Positions 11,854 to 19,974 are shown, counted from the first letter of the stretch. The stretch is 44,657 bases of DNA from Acidovorax sp. SRB_14 (GCF_012932145.1 NZ_MWOK01000026.1:1-44657), one strand, 5' to 3'. The notes: generated from the letters alone by a model not told the origin. Made by a program: numbers and translations.

Positions 11854-12291
11854 TTAGCGTGCGGCTTCCATGCGGGTGATGAAGTACCCGCCACTTTGCC
11901 GTTCGACGTGGAAGCGCACCTTGTCGCCGGGCTGGAACGACGCAAGCATGCTGGCGTCGTTCACGCGGAACACCATGGTCATGGGCGGCATGCCGAGGTT
12001 CTTGATTTCGCCGTGGCGCAGTGTGACCTTGAGCGTGCGTGGGTCCCAGCGGGTGATTTCGCCTTCGCTCAGCTCACTCTGGTCTGCAGACGCGCTGCTC
12101 TGTGCGCGCTGTGGGGCCGGCGCAGGAGGGGCCGGCGCAGGAGGGGCCGGCGCAGGAGGGGCCGGCGCAGGAGGGGCCGCGGCGGAGTGGTGGCTGTCGT
12201 GGTCGTCCGCCGAGGCTGGGGCCTGCGCCAGGGCTGGGCCCAGCGCGCCGGCCAGCAGCAGGGCGATGAGGGCAGGGGCGAGTGCTTTCAT
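11854..12291 (-). CDS. CusF-like periplasmic copper-binding protein with Ala/Pro repeat linker
   Basis: 145-aa exported protein. The signal peptide (residues 1-22) ends in GPALAQA. A short His-containing segment (DDHDSHH) follows, then a repetitive APAPP linker at about 38-60. The C-terminal 85 residues form a CusF/CusX small beta-barrel. Expected Cu(I) ligands are present as RHGEIKNLGMPPMTMVF (His plus two Met) and the Trp of EITRWDP. CusF-type proteins bind periplasmic Cu(I)/Ag(I) and hand it to efflux partners. The start overlaps the DUF411 stop by 4 bp (ATGA), which indicates translational coupling. The linker arises from a 15-bp tandem DNA repeat. Confidence 0.88.
   Translation of the reverse strand: MKALAPALIALLLAGALGPALAQAPASADDHDSHHSAAAPPAPAPPAPAPPAPAPPAPAPQRAQSSASADQSELSEGEITRWDPRTLKVTLRHGEIKNLGMPPMTMVFRVNDASMLASFQPGDKVRFHVERQSGGYFITRMEAAR
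12114..12180 (-). repeat. 15-bp tandem repeat (4 full copies plus a partial) in CusF-like gene
   Basis: The + strand unit GGGCCGGCGCAGGAG occurs four times head to tail at 12114-12173 and continues with a partial copy. Because the unit is a multiple of 3, each copy adds five residues of the pattern PAPPA, so copy-number change would lengthen or shorten the linker without a frameshift. Confidence 0.9.
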
Positions 12292-12818
12292 GACGCGGCC
12301 TTCTGGTTGTAGCTCTTGAAGACGCGGGTGCTGCCATCGCGCGCGACCAGCAGCACATCGTAGGGGTCGCGGCGGTTGCCGTACACCGCGCCGTCCATGC
12401 CGGGCGAGCCCACGGGCATGCCGGGGACGGCCAGGCCGAGCGCCTTGGGCTTTTGCTGCAGCAGGGCGCGCACGTCGCTGGCGGGCACATGGCCCTCGAG
12501 CAGGTAGCCGCCGACCAGCGCGGTGTGGCAGGAGCCGAGTTTTTGCGGCAGGCCCAGGCGGCTGCGCACGGCGTTGTTGCCGGTGTCGTGCACGGTGACC
12601 TTGAAGCCATTGGCCTGCATATGCTCCACCCAGTCTTTGCAGCAGCCGCAGCTGGGGTCTTTCCAGACCTCGACGGCGGTGGAGGTGCCGGTGGCCGCGC
12701 GCACCAGGCGCGGCGCGGCCAGGGCTGCGGCCAGCAGGGGAAGGGTCGTGAGCAGGCGGCGGCGGGCGAGGCCGCTGTGCGGGGCTGCCAGGGTGGTGAA
12801 AGCGTGGGGTGTCTGCAT
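12288..12818 (-). CDS. DUF411 metal-binding protein (CopG-like)
   Basis: 176-aa exported protein of the DUF411 family, often found in copper or silver resistance clusters and thought to bind metal in the periplasm. The N-terminus has LARRRLLTTLPLLAAALAAP, a twin-Arg-like signal with cleavage near VRAA. The mature protein begins TAVEVWKDPSCGCCKDWVEHM, with the family's CxCC cluster, and later has LGSCHTALVGGYLLEGHVPA with conserved Cys and His. The end, DVLLVARDGSTRVFKSY, is typical. It lies 43 bp after the cupredoxin and overlaps the CusF-like gene by 4 bp. Its exact biochemical role is not established. Confidence 0.88.
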   Translation of the reverse strand: MQTPHAFTTLAAPHSGLARRRLLTTLPLLAAALAAPRLVRAATGTSTAVEVWKDPSCGCCKDWVEHMQANGFKVTVHDTGNNAVRSRLGLPQKLGSCHTALVGGYLLEGHVPASDVRALLQQKPKALGLAVPGMPVGSPGMDGAVYGNRRDPYDVLLVARDGSTRVFKSYNQKAAS

Positions 12819-12861
12819 GGTGGTGTCCTTGGGTGAATAGCGTGGATGGGGGATGTGCGGG

Positions 12862-13362
12862 TCAGCGGGCGCGGGGCCGCACGGTGATGGTTCCGGTCAT
12901 GCCAGCCTGGTAATGGCCTTCGATAAGGCAGGCGAAGTCGAAATTGCCGGGGCGGTTGAACTGCCAGACGATGTCCCCCTGCTTGCCGGGGGCCACGTGC
13001 GCCATCGAGGGCGCGTCGTGCTCCATGCCGGGGTGCTTGCGCATCATCTCGGCGTGGACGTCGAGGTCGGCCTGGGTGCCGAGCACGATCTCGTGCATCA
13101 GTCGGCCCTGGTTCTCGACGCGCAGGCGCACGGTGTCGCCCTCGCGCACTTCGATGTGGTTGGGCTCAAAGCGCATGGCGTCGGTCATGCGCAGCGTGAT
13201 GGTGCGCTGCACGGCAGCAGCGTCGCCGGCAATGCCCCAGGCGGTTTGCTCTTCGGCGGGCTCGGCCGCGTGGGCTGGGGCATGGGTTGCGCCTTCATGG
13301 CCAAAAGTGGCTCCAGCGCTTACCAGTAAAGCGCAAGAAGCTATGAATTTAATAGTTTTCAG
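12862..13362 (-). CDS. Plastocyanin-like cupredoxin, probable CTG start
   Basis: Periplasmic type-1 copper protein of about 166 aa. Copper ligands are visible as the His in GRLMHEIVLG and the C-x4-H-x4-M loop in FACLIEGHYQAGM. The frame is open upstream, but the only ATG (13497) lies deep inside the multicopper oxidase gene and gives an Arg-rich non-signal leader. The best start is CTG at 13362: AGGAG sits five bases upstream and a clean signal peptide follows (KTIKFIASCALLVSAG, then ATFG/HEG). That start is 23 bp after the oxidase stop. The signal-peptide DNA is AT-richer than its surroundings and coincides with a copy of the dispersed repeat. The gene is confident; the start codon is an inference. 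Confidence 0.82.
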   Translation of the reverse strand: MKTIKFIASCALLVSAGATFGHEGATHAPAHAAEPAEEQTAWGIAGDAAAVQRTITLRMTDAMRFEPNHIEVREGDTVRLRVENQGRLMHEIVLGTQADLDVHAEMMRKHPGMEHDAPSMAHVAPGKQGDIVWQFNRPGNFDFACLIEGHYQAGMTGTITVRPRAR

Positions 13363-13363
13363 G
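13301..13363 (-). repeat. Dispersed two-hairpin repeat, copy a (encodes cupredoxin signal peptide)
   Basis: Read on the minus strand, this has the order CTATT..ATAGCT, then GCGCTT-loop-AAGCGC, then GAGCCACTTTTGG. Over a 56-bp ungapped alignment with copy c (26461-26517) I count by eye about 40 identities. Unlike the other copies it is inside a reading frame, supplying codons 2 to about 20 of the cupredoxin. Confidence 0.7.
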
Positions 13364-13385
13364 GTTTCTCCTGGAACAAAAATCG

Positions 13386-14768
13386 TCAATGGGAATGGGT
13401 GCCGGCGGTGGGTTTGCGCACCGTGGTGGCGCCGGGGGCGGTGGCTGCGGGTTGGCTGCGCGGGGCTTCGGGCAGCTGCGCGGGTGCGCCCTGCCATTCA
13501 TAGGGCTGCGTGCCCGGCGGGTGCTGAAAATCGCCCGGATCGCGGTAGTCGTCCGCAGCCAGCCCCTTGCGCACCTTGAGCGCGGTGAACATGCCGCCCA
13601 TCTCCAGCGGGCTAAAGGGGCCGGTGCCGGTCATCATCGGGAAGGTGTTGTCGGGCAGGGGCATTTCCATGGCACCCATGTCGGCCATGCCGCGCTCGCC
13701 CATCACCATGTAGTCGGGCACGATTTTCTGGATTTTGCCGACCAGGCCGCGGTGGTCCACGCCGATCATGGTGGGCACGGCGTGGCCCATGGCGCCCATG
13801 GTGTGGTGGCTCTTGTGGCAGTGCAGCGCCCAGTCGCCCAGTTCGTCGGCAATCAGCTCGACTTGCCGCATCTGGCCCACGGCCACGTCGGTGGTCACTT
13901 CGGGCCAGCGCGCGCTTTGGGGCACGGGGCCGCCGTCGGTGCCCGTCACCTCGAACTCGTGGCCATGGATGTGGATGGGGTGGTTGGTCATGGTCAGGTT
14001 GCCCACGCGGATGCGCACCCGCTCGCCCTGGCGCGCCACCAGCGGGCTGATCGCGGGGAACACCCGGCTGTTGAAGGTCCAGGTGTTGAAGTCCGTCATG
14101 GTGTTGACCTTGGGCGTCAGGCTGCCGGGCTCCACATCGTAGGCAGACAGCAGGAAGGCATAGTCACGCTGCACTTCGGCGATCAGCGGATGCTTGCCCT
14201 TGGGGTGCGTGATCCACAAGCCCATCATGCCCATGGCCAGTTGCACCATCTCGTCGGCATGCGGGTGGTACATGAAGGTGCCTGGGCGGCGCGCCGTGAA
14301 CTCGTAGACGAAGGTCTTGCCCGGCGGAATGTGCGGCTGGGTCAGCCCCGCCACGCCGTCCATGCCGTTGGGCAGGCGCTGGCCGTGCCAGTGCACGCTG
14401 GTGTGCTCGGGCAGGCGGTTGGTGACGAAGATGCGCACCCGGTCGCCTTCGACCACCTCGATGGTCGGGCCCGGGCTCTGCCCGTTGTAGCCCCACATGT
14501 TGACCATGAAGCCGGGCGCCACCTCGCGCACCACGGGCTCGGCCACCAGGTGGAATTCCTTGACGTTCTGGTGCATGCGCCAGGGTGCCGTCCAGCCGTT
14601 CAGGGTGACCACGGGGTGGTAGGGCCGGCCGGTGTGCGGCACCAAGGGTGGGGCGGTGTCGGCGCTGGACTGGAGGGCGGGCTCGGGCAGCGCGGCCAGG
14701 GCCACGCGGCTGACGGAGGCAGCGGCCACGGCGGCGGCTGCGCCGGAAAAGAAATTGCGGCGGTTCAT
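13386..14768 (-). CDS. Periplasmic multicopper oxidase
   Basis: 460-aa oxidase expected to oxidise Cu(I) to the less toxic Cu(II) in the periplasm. A twin-arginine signal is suggested by MNRRNFFSGAAAAV. All four copper-binding motifs are present: HWHGQ at His126/His128, HPHADE at His168/His170, HPIHIHGHEF from His263, and HCHKSHHTMGAMGH from His316, where Cys317 would bridge type 1 and type 3 copper. A Met/Gly/Asp-rich stretch near residues 355-385 (MGERGMADMGAMEMPLP) could bind Cu(I). The end is His-rich (HSH). It starts one base after the TolC-like stop. Family resemblance is to copper oxidases in CopA-type resistance clusters. No symbol is assigned, to avoid confusion with ATPase copA. Confidence 0.92.
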   Translation of the reverse strand: MNRRNFFSGAAAAVAAASVSRVALAALPEPALQSSADTAPPLVPHTGRPYHPVVTLNGWTAPWRMHQNVKEFHLVAEPVVREVAPGFMVNMWGYNGQSPGPTIEVVEGDRVRIFVTNRLPEHTSVHWHGQRLPNGMDGVAGLTQPHIPPGKTFVYEFTARRPGTFMYHPHADEMVQLAMGMMGLWITHPKGKHPLIAEVQRDYAFLLSAYDVEPGSLTPKVNTMTDFNTWTFNSRVFPAISPLVARQGERVRIRVGNLTMTNHPIHIHGHEFEVTGTDGGPVPQSARWPEVTTDVAVGQMRQVELIADELGDWALHCHKSHHTMGAMGHAVPTMIGVDHRGLVGKIQKIVPDYMVMGERGMADMGAMEMPLPDNTFPMMTGTGPFSPLEMGGMFTALKVRKGLAADDYRDPGDFQHPPGTQPYEWQGAPAQLPEAPRSQPAATAPGATTVRKPTAGTHSH

Positions 14769-14769
14769 G

Positions 14770-16194
14770 TCAGTGGCCTTGTGGGGATGAAGTGGCAGCA
14801 GCGCCGGATGTCAAACCTTGCAAGGCGCCCGGCGATGTGCCGGTAAGCGCGAGCTGCAGATCGGTCTCGGCCAGCCAGAAGTCGCGCTGGGCCTCGATGG
14901 CGTTGGCCACGGCTTGCGTGCTGGCGCGCGCCTCGGCCAACAGCTCCCACACGCTGGCCAGCATGCCGTTGTAGCGCAGGGTGGTCTCGTCGGTGATGAG
15001 CTGGCGCAGCGGCACCACCTCGCCCTGCTGCTGGCGCGCCAGATCGAGCGCGGTGCGGTAAGTGAGCCAGGTGGCGCGCACCTCGCTGCGGGCGCGCACG
15101 GCGGTGTCTTGCAGTTGGGCGGCGCTTTGCTCCACCTGGGCCTGGGCGCGGGTGCGTGCGGCGCCGCCCCAGTCAAACAGGGGCAGGGGCAGGTCCAGCT
15201 CCCAGCCGCGCTTTACGTCGCGCTCGCCCGTCGCTCTTTCGGTGATGGTGTTGCGGCTGTAGGCCAGGCCAATATCGCCAAACACGGCGCCCGCGCGGCT
15301 CCAGCCTTGGCGGGTGGCCTGGGTGTCGAGCGCGCGGCGCGCGGCCTGCACATCGAGCCGTTCACGCAGCGCGCTGGCTTCAATATCGTCGGCGGGTAAT
15401 GCGGTCGCGGGCAGCGGCGGGAGCTGTTCTGCCAGCCGGTACTGCGCTTGCAGCCCCCATACGCCCATGCGGCGGTTGAGCTGTTCGCGCTCGGTGGCGG
15501 CGGCCAGGCGGGCGCGGGCCAGCTGGGCGCTGGCCTCTTGCAGCACGGCCTGTTCGCGCGCCTGCTGCAGGCGGCTCCAGTTGCCCACGCGCACCATGCG
15601 GCGGGCCAACTCGGCGCCGGCTTCGGCGGCTCCGACCATGCGCTCGTGCGTGGCAGCCACCTGCTCGGCGGCGACGGCGCGCAGCCAGGCGCGGCGAGTG
15701 TCAGCGGCCAACGCCACCACCCCTTGCGCGGCCTGCAGCGTGGCGATCTGCACATGCTCTGCCTGCCGCGCGGTGCGCCAGGGCAGCGTGATGAGGTCCA
15801 GCAGACTGAAGGCCAGCGTGCGTTCGATTTCGCGCTCGTGACTGTTGGTGAAGCGTCCCAGCGTCAGGTGCGGATTGGGCAGCGTGAGGGCCTGCACGCG
15901 CTCGGCATCGGCGATGCCCAACGCGGCCAGCCGGGCTTGCAGGCCCGGGTTGTTGAGCAGCGCAATGCGCACGGCCACGTCCTGCGTGAGGGGCTGGGCC
16001 AGCCAGCCCCGGATGGCGTCTTGCGCTTGCGCGCGCGCGGTGGGGTCGGACGAGGGCAAGGCGACCTCGGTGCCCCCGGTGCGGCTGCCGGCCAGGGCCT
16101 GGACTTCGCCGCGCAAGCCATCGGGCGAAACGCTGGCGCAACCGGCCAAGAGTGCCGCAGACGCCAGCAGCGCGAGGCGGTGAAAAGCGCTCAT
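14770..16194 (-). CDS. TolC-family outer-membrane lipoprotein (CusC/CzcC-like)
   Basis: 474-aa outer-membrane-factor-type protein. The lipoprotein signal is MSAFHRLALLASAALLAGCAS, with lipobox LAGC. Two repeated alpha-hairpin halves are recognisable, with QAEHVQIATLQAAQ and RRAWLRAVAAEQ in the first and FDWGGAARTRAQAQVEQSAAQ and ARSEVRATWLTYRTALDLAR in the second. The proteins in this family form the outer-membrane channel of tripartite efflux. No RND pump or adaptor gene of the Cus type lies in this cluster, so its partner is unknown. It overlaps the upstream small gene by 4 bp (ATGA) and is followed one base later by the oxidase. Confidence 0.87.
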   Translation of the reverse strand: MSAFHRLALLASAALLAGCASVSPDGLRGEVQALAGSRTGGTEVALPSSDPTARAQAQDAIRGWLAQPLTQDVAVRIALLNNPGLQARLAALGIADAERVQALTLPNPHLTLGRFTNSHEREIERTLAFSLLDLITLPWRTARQAEHVQIATLQAAQGVVALAADTRRAWLRAVAAEQVAATHERMVGAAEAGAELARRMVRVGNWSRLQQAREQAVLQEASAQLARARLAAATEREQLNRRMGVWGLQAQYRLAEQLPPLPATALPADDIEASALRERLDVQAARRALDTQATRQGWSRAGAVFGDIGLAYSRNTITERATGERDVKRGWELDLPLPLFDWGGAARTRAQAQVEQSAAQLQDTAVRARSEVRATWLTYRTALDLARQQQGEVVPLRQLITDETTLRYNGMLASVWELLAEARASTQAVANAIEAQRDFWLAETDLQLALTGTSPGALQGLTSGAAATSSPQGH

Positions 16195-16520
16195 GGTTGC
16201 CTCTCCCCAGCGTGTTGCGGGTGCATGGGCGGGGCGCCCGCTGCGGCCTGCGTTGCCTCCCAGACCAGGATGTCGGCGTGGCCGCGCGGGAAGGCGCCTA
16301 CCGCTTCGTTGGCTGCGCGCCAGGCCTGGGGGGCGGAGTCCTGCGCTTGAACTCGCAAGGGACTGATACCCCGGTAGTTAATGGGGGCCGTGGGTGCGGC
16401 GGGGTTGGCCGCGTCCGCCAGGGCATGGGTTGGCAGGCTTTGTGCCAGCGCGAGCCACGGCACCAGCAGGGCCAGGCCGGCAAGCCGGCGGGGCGGAAAA
16501 AACGGTAAAGGGGCGCGCAT
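16191..16520 (-). CDS. Small exported protein of the copper cluster, unknown function
   Basis: 109-aa protein with a signal peptide (hydrophobic LAGLALLVPWLALAQS after a basic start). The mature part is short, with INYRGISPLRVQAQDSAPQAWRAAN and a His/Met-containing end (PPMHPQHAGERQP). A good ribosome site, GGAG seven bases before the ATG, supports the start. It is translationally coupled to the TolC-like gene. I do not recognise a named family; the position implies a role in copper handling in the envelope. Confidence 0.75.
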   Translation of the reverse strand: MRAPLPFFPPRRLAGLALLVPWLALAQSLPTHALADAANPAAPTAPINYRGISPLRVQAQDSAPQAWRAANEAVGAFPRGHADILVWEATQAAAGAPPMHPQHAGERQP

Positions 16521-16618
16521 GGCGATCTCCGGACAACGAACAAGGCATTGCGCTGCGACCTGCCAAGCGCCGCAGGGGCGCTTTCAGGCTATTGCAGACG
16601 CACTTCGGGCGTCGGAGA

Positions 16619-17026
16619 TCAGAGGATGGGTGGCTTGACGGCGAGCGCGGCCTGCGCGCTGGCGAACGGGGCGGTGGCGGTGGGATGCACTTCGCTCGAA
16701 GCGTGGGTGGGCGGCGCCGCCAGGGTGGGCGGCGCCAGCAGGGCCGAGTGGCAGATATCGCAAACTGAGCAGGCGGGGCTGTGCGCGAGGACGTCGCAGC
16801 CATGGCATGCGGCCTGCGCTGTGCTGTCACGGGGATCGCTTGCGCCGGCATGCAAAACGGCGTGCGCTGGGACGGTGGGGGCGGCGCTTTGCGCCAGTGC
16901 ATGCCCCACATGCACCGTTGGGCTGGTGGCCGGCAGTGCCGGCACCATCCCCGCCGCCATGGCGGTGCCCATAAGACCCCGAAGGACCAGTAGGAGCATC
17001 AAGGCGAGGGAAAGAAAGCGGCGCAT
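16619..17026 (-). CDS. Exported Cys/His-rich protein, CopL/DUF2946-like
   Basis: 135-aa protein at the head of the copper cluster. The signal peptide is residues 1-25 (LSLALMLLLVLRGLMGTAMA). The mature part contains His residues and a compact metal-ligand cluster ACHGCDVLAHSPACSVCDIC (five Cys, two His). Such proteins often lead copper-resistance operons and have been called CopL or DUF2946; the match is by pattern, not strong sequence identity. It could sense or buffer periplasmic copper. Only 59 bp separate it from the YitT gene upstream on the same strand, and I see no convincing operator there. Confidence 0.65.
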   Translation of the reverse strand: MRRFLSLALMLLLVLRGLMGTAMAAGMVPALPATSPTVHVGHALAQSAAPTVPAHAVLHAGASDPRDSTAQAACHGCDVLAHSPACSVCDICHSALLAPPTLAAPPTHASSEVHPTATAPFASAQAALAVKPPIL

Positions 17027-17085
17027 GGGCTAATGATAAGGCGGCGTCTGCAAAGGTTCCACGGCGCGCAGGGGAGATGCACGGG

Positions 17086-17718
17086 TCATACCGCCATGTA
17101 GCGGCCGGGCCGGTGGTTCATGGCCAGCACCAGGTTCAGGGCCACGGCGCCGGCCACCGACCAGGCCACGCGCACGGGCTCCACCGTCCACAGCGCCAGC
17201 AGCACGATGCAGCAGTCGACGCCCATCTGCGCCTTGCCGGCGCGCCATCCGTAGCGGTTTTGCAGGTACAGCGCCAGGATGCCCACGCCGCCCAGGCTGC
17301 AGCGGTGGCGGAACAGCACCAGAAAGCCGGTGCCCGTGATCAGCCCGCCGGTGATGGCGGCATAGAGCGGCTGCAGCTCGGCAAAGCGCAAGAAATGCGC
17401 CTGCAGCTCGGTCACCACCGACAGCAGCAGCACGGCCACAAAGGTCTTGAGCGTGAACGCGCGGCCCATCTTGCGCAGCGCCAGCCAATAGAACGGCAGG
17501 TTGATGGCAAAGAAAATCTTGCCAAAGCCGATGCCCGTGGCGTAGTGCAGCAAAAACGCCAGCCCCGCGGTGCCGCCCGTCAGCAGCCCGGCACTGGTGT
17601 AGAAGGCCACGCCGACCGAGATCAGCAGCACGCCGGTGAACACCGCCACGGCGTCTTCGGTGGGGCTGTGCGCGGTGGTCTGGGCCATGGAGGTAGTTGG
17701 GGTGGTGGGCGTCGTCAT
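17086..17718 (-). CDS. YitT family integral membrane protein
   Basis: 210-aa inner-membrane protein of the YitT/DUF161 family, function unknown. About five or six hydrophobic segments are visible, including AVFTGVLLISVGVAFYTSAGLL, GTAGLAFLLHYATGIG, KTFVAVLLLSVVTELQ and GLITGTGFLVLFRH. The family-typical GLLTGGTAGLAFLL and GFGKIFFAINLPFYWLAL are present. The frame is open 24 codons further upstream, but ATG 17718 gives a normal N-terminus (MTTPTTPTTS). It lies between the cadmium pump and the copper cluster on the same strand. No direct link to metals is evident. Confidence 0.85.
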   Translation of the reverse strand: MTTPTTPTTSMAQTTAHSPTEDAVAVFTGVLLISVGVAFYTSAGLLTGGTAGLAFLLHYATGIGFGKIFFAINLPFYWLALRKMGRAFTLKTFVAVLLLSVVTELQAHFLRFAELQPLYAAITGGLITGTGFLVLFRHRCSLGGVGILALYLQNRYGWRAGKAQMGVDCCIVLLALWTVEPVRVAWSVAGAVALNLVLAMNHRPGRYMAV

Positions 17719-17826
17719 GGGCAGCGGGGCAGGCAGCGGGCGGCTGCGCGGGGGATTGCACCATGGCGCCGAGACTGCGCCTTGAGGCACATCAAGGCGC
17801 GCGCGCAGGCGACCGCGTTGTTGCTC

Positions 17827-17876
17827 TTGAATTGATAGCTTCAGGCGATTGTCCCATAAGCGATGGATGTCTTTTT
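17827..17876 (+). repeat. Dispersed two-hairpin repeat, copy d (degenerate)
   Basis: TTGAATTGATAGCTTCAGGC followed by GATTGTCCCATAAGCGATGG matches the repeat order (AATTgATAGCT, then the GCGCTT/AAGCG hairpin) with several substitutions. It lies just downstream of the cadA stop, between cadA and yitT. Confidence 0.5.
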
Positions 17877-17886
17877 CATTCGAAAC

Positions 17887-19974
17887 TTACGCTGCCGTGC
17901 GCTCGGGCCGCAGCATGCGCAGGCCGTTGGCCACCACGAGGAGGCTGGCGCCCATGTCGGCGAACACCGCCATCCACATCGTTGCCTGCCCGGCCAGCGC
18001 CAGGGCCAGGAACACCAGCTTGATGCCCAGCGCGAACGCGATGTTTTGCCGCAGCACGGCGTGCGTGCGGCGCGACAGGCGCACCGTCTCGGCCACGCGG
18101 CGCAGGTCGTCCTTCATGAGGATGACATCGGCGGTCTCCATCGCCACGTCGGTGCCGGCGCCACCCATGGCAAAGCCGAGGTCGGCCTGGGCCAGGGCCA
18201 GCGCGTCGTTGATGCCGTCGCCGGCCATGGCCGTCATGCCGTATTGCTGCTGCAACGCGGCGATGGCGGCCAGCTTGTGCTCGGGCAGCAGGCTGGCCTG
18301 CACGTGCTCGATGCCGGCCGCGCGCGCGGCGGCGTGCGCTGCCGCCGCATGGTCGCCGGTGAGCATGGCAGGCACGATGCCGAGCGCGCGCAGTTCGGCC
18401 ACGGCCTGCACGGTCTGCGGCCGCAGGGTGTCGGCCACGGCAAACAGCGCGCGCACGGCCGTGGCGTCGGCCAGCAGCGTGACACTGCGGCCCTCGGTCT
18501 CGTGCGCGCTGGCGGCGGCCTCGGCGGCGGCGCTCCACAGGCCACGCTCCTCCATCAGCCGCCGGTTGCCCAGCTGCCAGAGGCTGCCAGCGATCTGTGC
18601 CTGCACGCCGCGGCCCGGCAGGGCGGTGAAGCCGTGGACCTCGGGCAGCAAGATGGGCGAGGGCAGACCGGCCGCGATGGCCTGCGAGACCGGGTGGTCG
18701 GAGCGCCCCGCCAGCGCAGCGGCCACGGCGCTGGGGTCTGCGGCGCCCCCGCCAAAGAACTGGTGCCCGACCAGCACCGGGCGCCCGGTGGTCACGGTGC
18801 CGGTCTTGTCGAAGGCCACCGCGCGGATGCCGCGCGCCTGCTCGAGCCGCGCGCCGCCCTTGATGAGGATGCCGCGCCGCGCCGCCGCCGCCAGCCCGCT
18901 GACCACGGTGACGGGCGTGGACAGCACCAGCGCGCACGGGCAGGCAATCACCAGCAGCACCAGCGCGCGGTAAATCGCGTCCAGCCAGCTCCAGCCCAGC
19001 AGCAGCGGCGCGCCCACGGCGACCCCGGCAGCCAGCGCAAAGATGGCCGGCGTGTAGCGGGCAGCAAAGCGGTCGACCAGTCGTTGCGTCGGCGCGCGCG
19101 CGGCCTGGGCCTGCTCGACAGCGTGGACGATGCGGTCGAGCGTGGTGTGGCCGGCGGCGGCCGTCACACGCAGCTCCAGCTCGGACTGGGCATTGAGCGT
19201 GCCGGCAAACAGCGGGTCGCCGGGGGCCTTGTCCACGGCCAGGCTCTCGCCCGTCACGCTGGACTCGTCGACTGCGCTGCGCCCGCGCACCACGGTGCCG
19301 TCCAGCGGGACGCGCCCGCCGGGGCGCACGCGCACCGTGCTGCCCACGGCCACCTGCACGGCCGGCACGCTGCGCCACTGGCCATCGGGCCCTTGCATTT
19401 CGGCCTGGTCGGGGCTGAGCGCCAGCAGCGCGCCGATGGCGTGGCGCGCGCGGCCCACGGCGCGCTCTTCGATGCGCTCGGCCAGCGCGTACAGCGCCAT
19501 CACCATGGCGGCTTCGGGCCACTGGCCGATGGCAAAGGCGCCGGTCACGGCCACCGCCATCAGCGCGCTGATGCCCAGCTGCCCGCGCCAGAGCGAGCGC
19601 ACGCCGCTCTGGTACACGCCCAGGCCGGCGAGCAGGATGGCCGCCGCCGCCAGCGCCATGCCGGCGCCGTGCCACAGCGGTGTGTCGGGACCGACCAGGT
19701 GCAGCAGCTCGGCGCCGGTGGCAGCCAGCAGGGCAGCGCCGATGCGGCCCCAGCCGGGCAGGGCGCTGTGGTCGTGGCCGCCGTGGCTGCTGTGGCCGTG
19801 CGCGCCCTGCGGCGCGGTGGCGCCGGAACTGCACGCGGCGGCCCTGTCGCTCGGGCAGCACGAGAGGTCGATGCGCGCTCCGGTGGCGCTGCCCGTTGGG
19901 TGGCTGTGCGCCTGGCCATGGGGGTGCGCATGGCGATCGGCGCCGGGTGCGGGTGCGGCGGTGGGGTTCTGCAT
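17887..19974 (-). CDS. cadA: Cd2+/Zn2+/Pb2+-exporting P1B-type ATPase
   Basis: 695-aa inner-membrane ATPase exporting divalent soft metals. The CPC metal site is VIACPCALVLSTP near residue 345, the phosphorylation site is FDKTGTVTTGRP near 391, the TGES loop is SVTGESLAVDK, and the hinge is MAGDGINDALALAQADLGFAMG near 586. The N-terminal 85 residues lack the usual GMDCxxC domain and instead carry a His/Cys-rich tail (HAHPHGQAHSHP, DLSCCPS, HGHSSHGGHDHS). Start ATG 19974 has AGAGGA seven bases upstream; an in-frame start 16 codons earlier is less likely. It is divergent from a MerR-type regulator whose operator lies in the shared promoter. Which metal is preferred cannot be told. Confidence 0.9.
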   Translation of the reverse strand: MQNPTAAPAPGADRHAHPHGQAHSHPTGSATGARIDLSCCPSDRAAACSSGATAPQGAHGHSSHGGHDHSALPGWGRIGAALLAATGAELLHLVGPDTPLWHGAGMALAAAAILLAGLGVYQSGVRSLWRGQLGISALMAVAVTGAFAIGQWPEAAMVMALYALAERIEERAVGRARHAIGALLALSPDQAEMQGPDGQWRSVPAVQVAVGSTVRVRPGGRVPLDGTVVRGRSAVDESSVTGESLAVDKAPGDPLFAGTLNAQSELELRVTAAAGHTTLDRIVHAVEQAQAARAPTQRLVDRFAARYTPAIFALAAGVAVGAPLLLGWSWLDAIYRALVLLVIACPCALVLSTPVTVVSGLAAAARRGILIKGGARLEQARGIRAVAFDKTGTVTTGRPVLVGHQFFGGGAADPSAVAAALAGRSDHPVSQAIAAGLPSPILLPEVHGFTALPGRGVQAQIAGSLWQLGNRRLMEERGLWSAAAEAAASAHETEGRSVTLLADATAVRALFAVADTLRPQTVQAVAELRALGIVPAMLTGDHAAAAHAAARAAGIEHVQASLLPEHKLAAIAALQQQYGMTAMAGDGINDALALAQADLGFAMGGAGTDVAMETADVILMKDDLRRVAETVRLSRRTHAVLRQNIAFALGIKLVFLALALAGQATMWMAVFADMGASLLVVANGLRMLRPERTAA

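Noticed and set aside
13363-13497. ATG start at 13497 for the cupredoxin, giving a 211-aa protein
   Set aside because: The extra residues lie inside the oxidase gene, are Arg/His/Pro-rich and would place a signal peptide internally.
17027-17085. TGGAAC - 17 bp - TATCAT as a promoter for the copper cluster
   Set aside because: The -10 would put the transcription start at or inside the first codon, and the -35 matches poorly.
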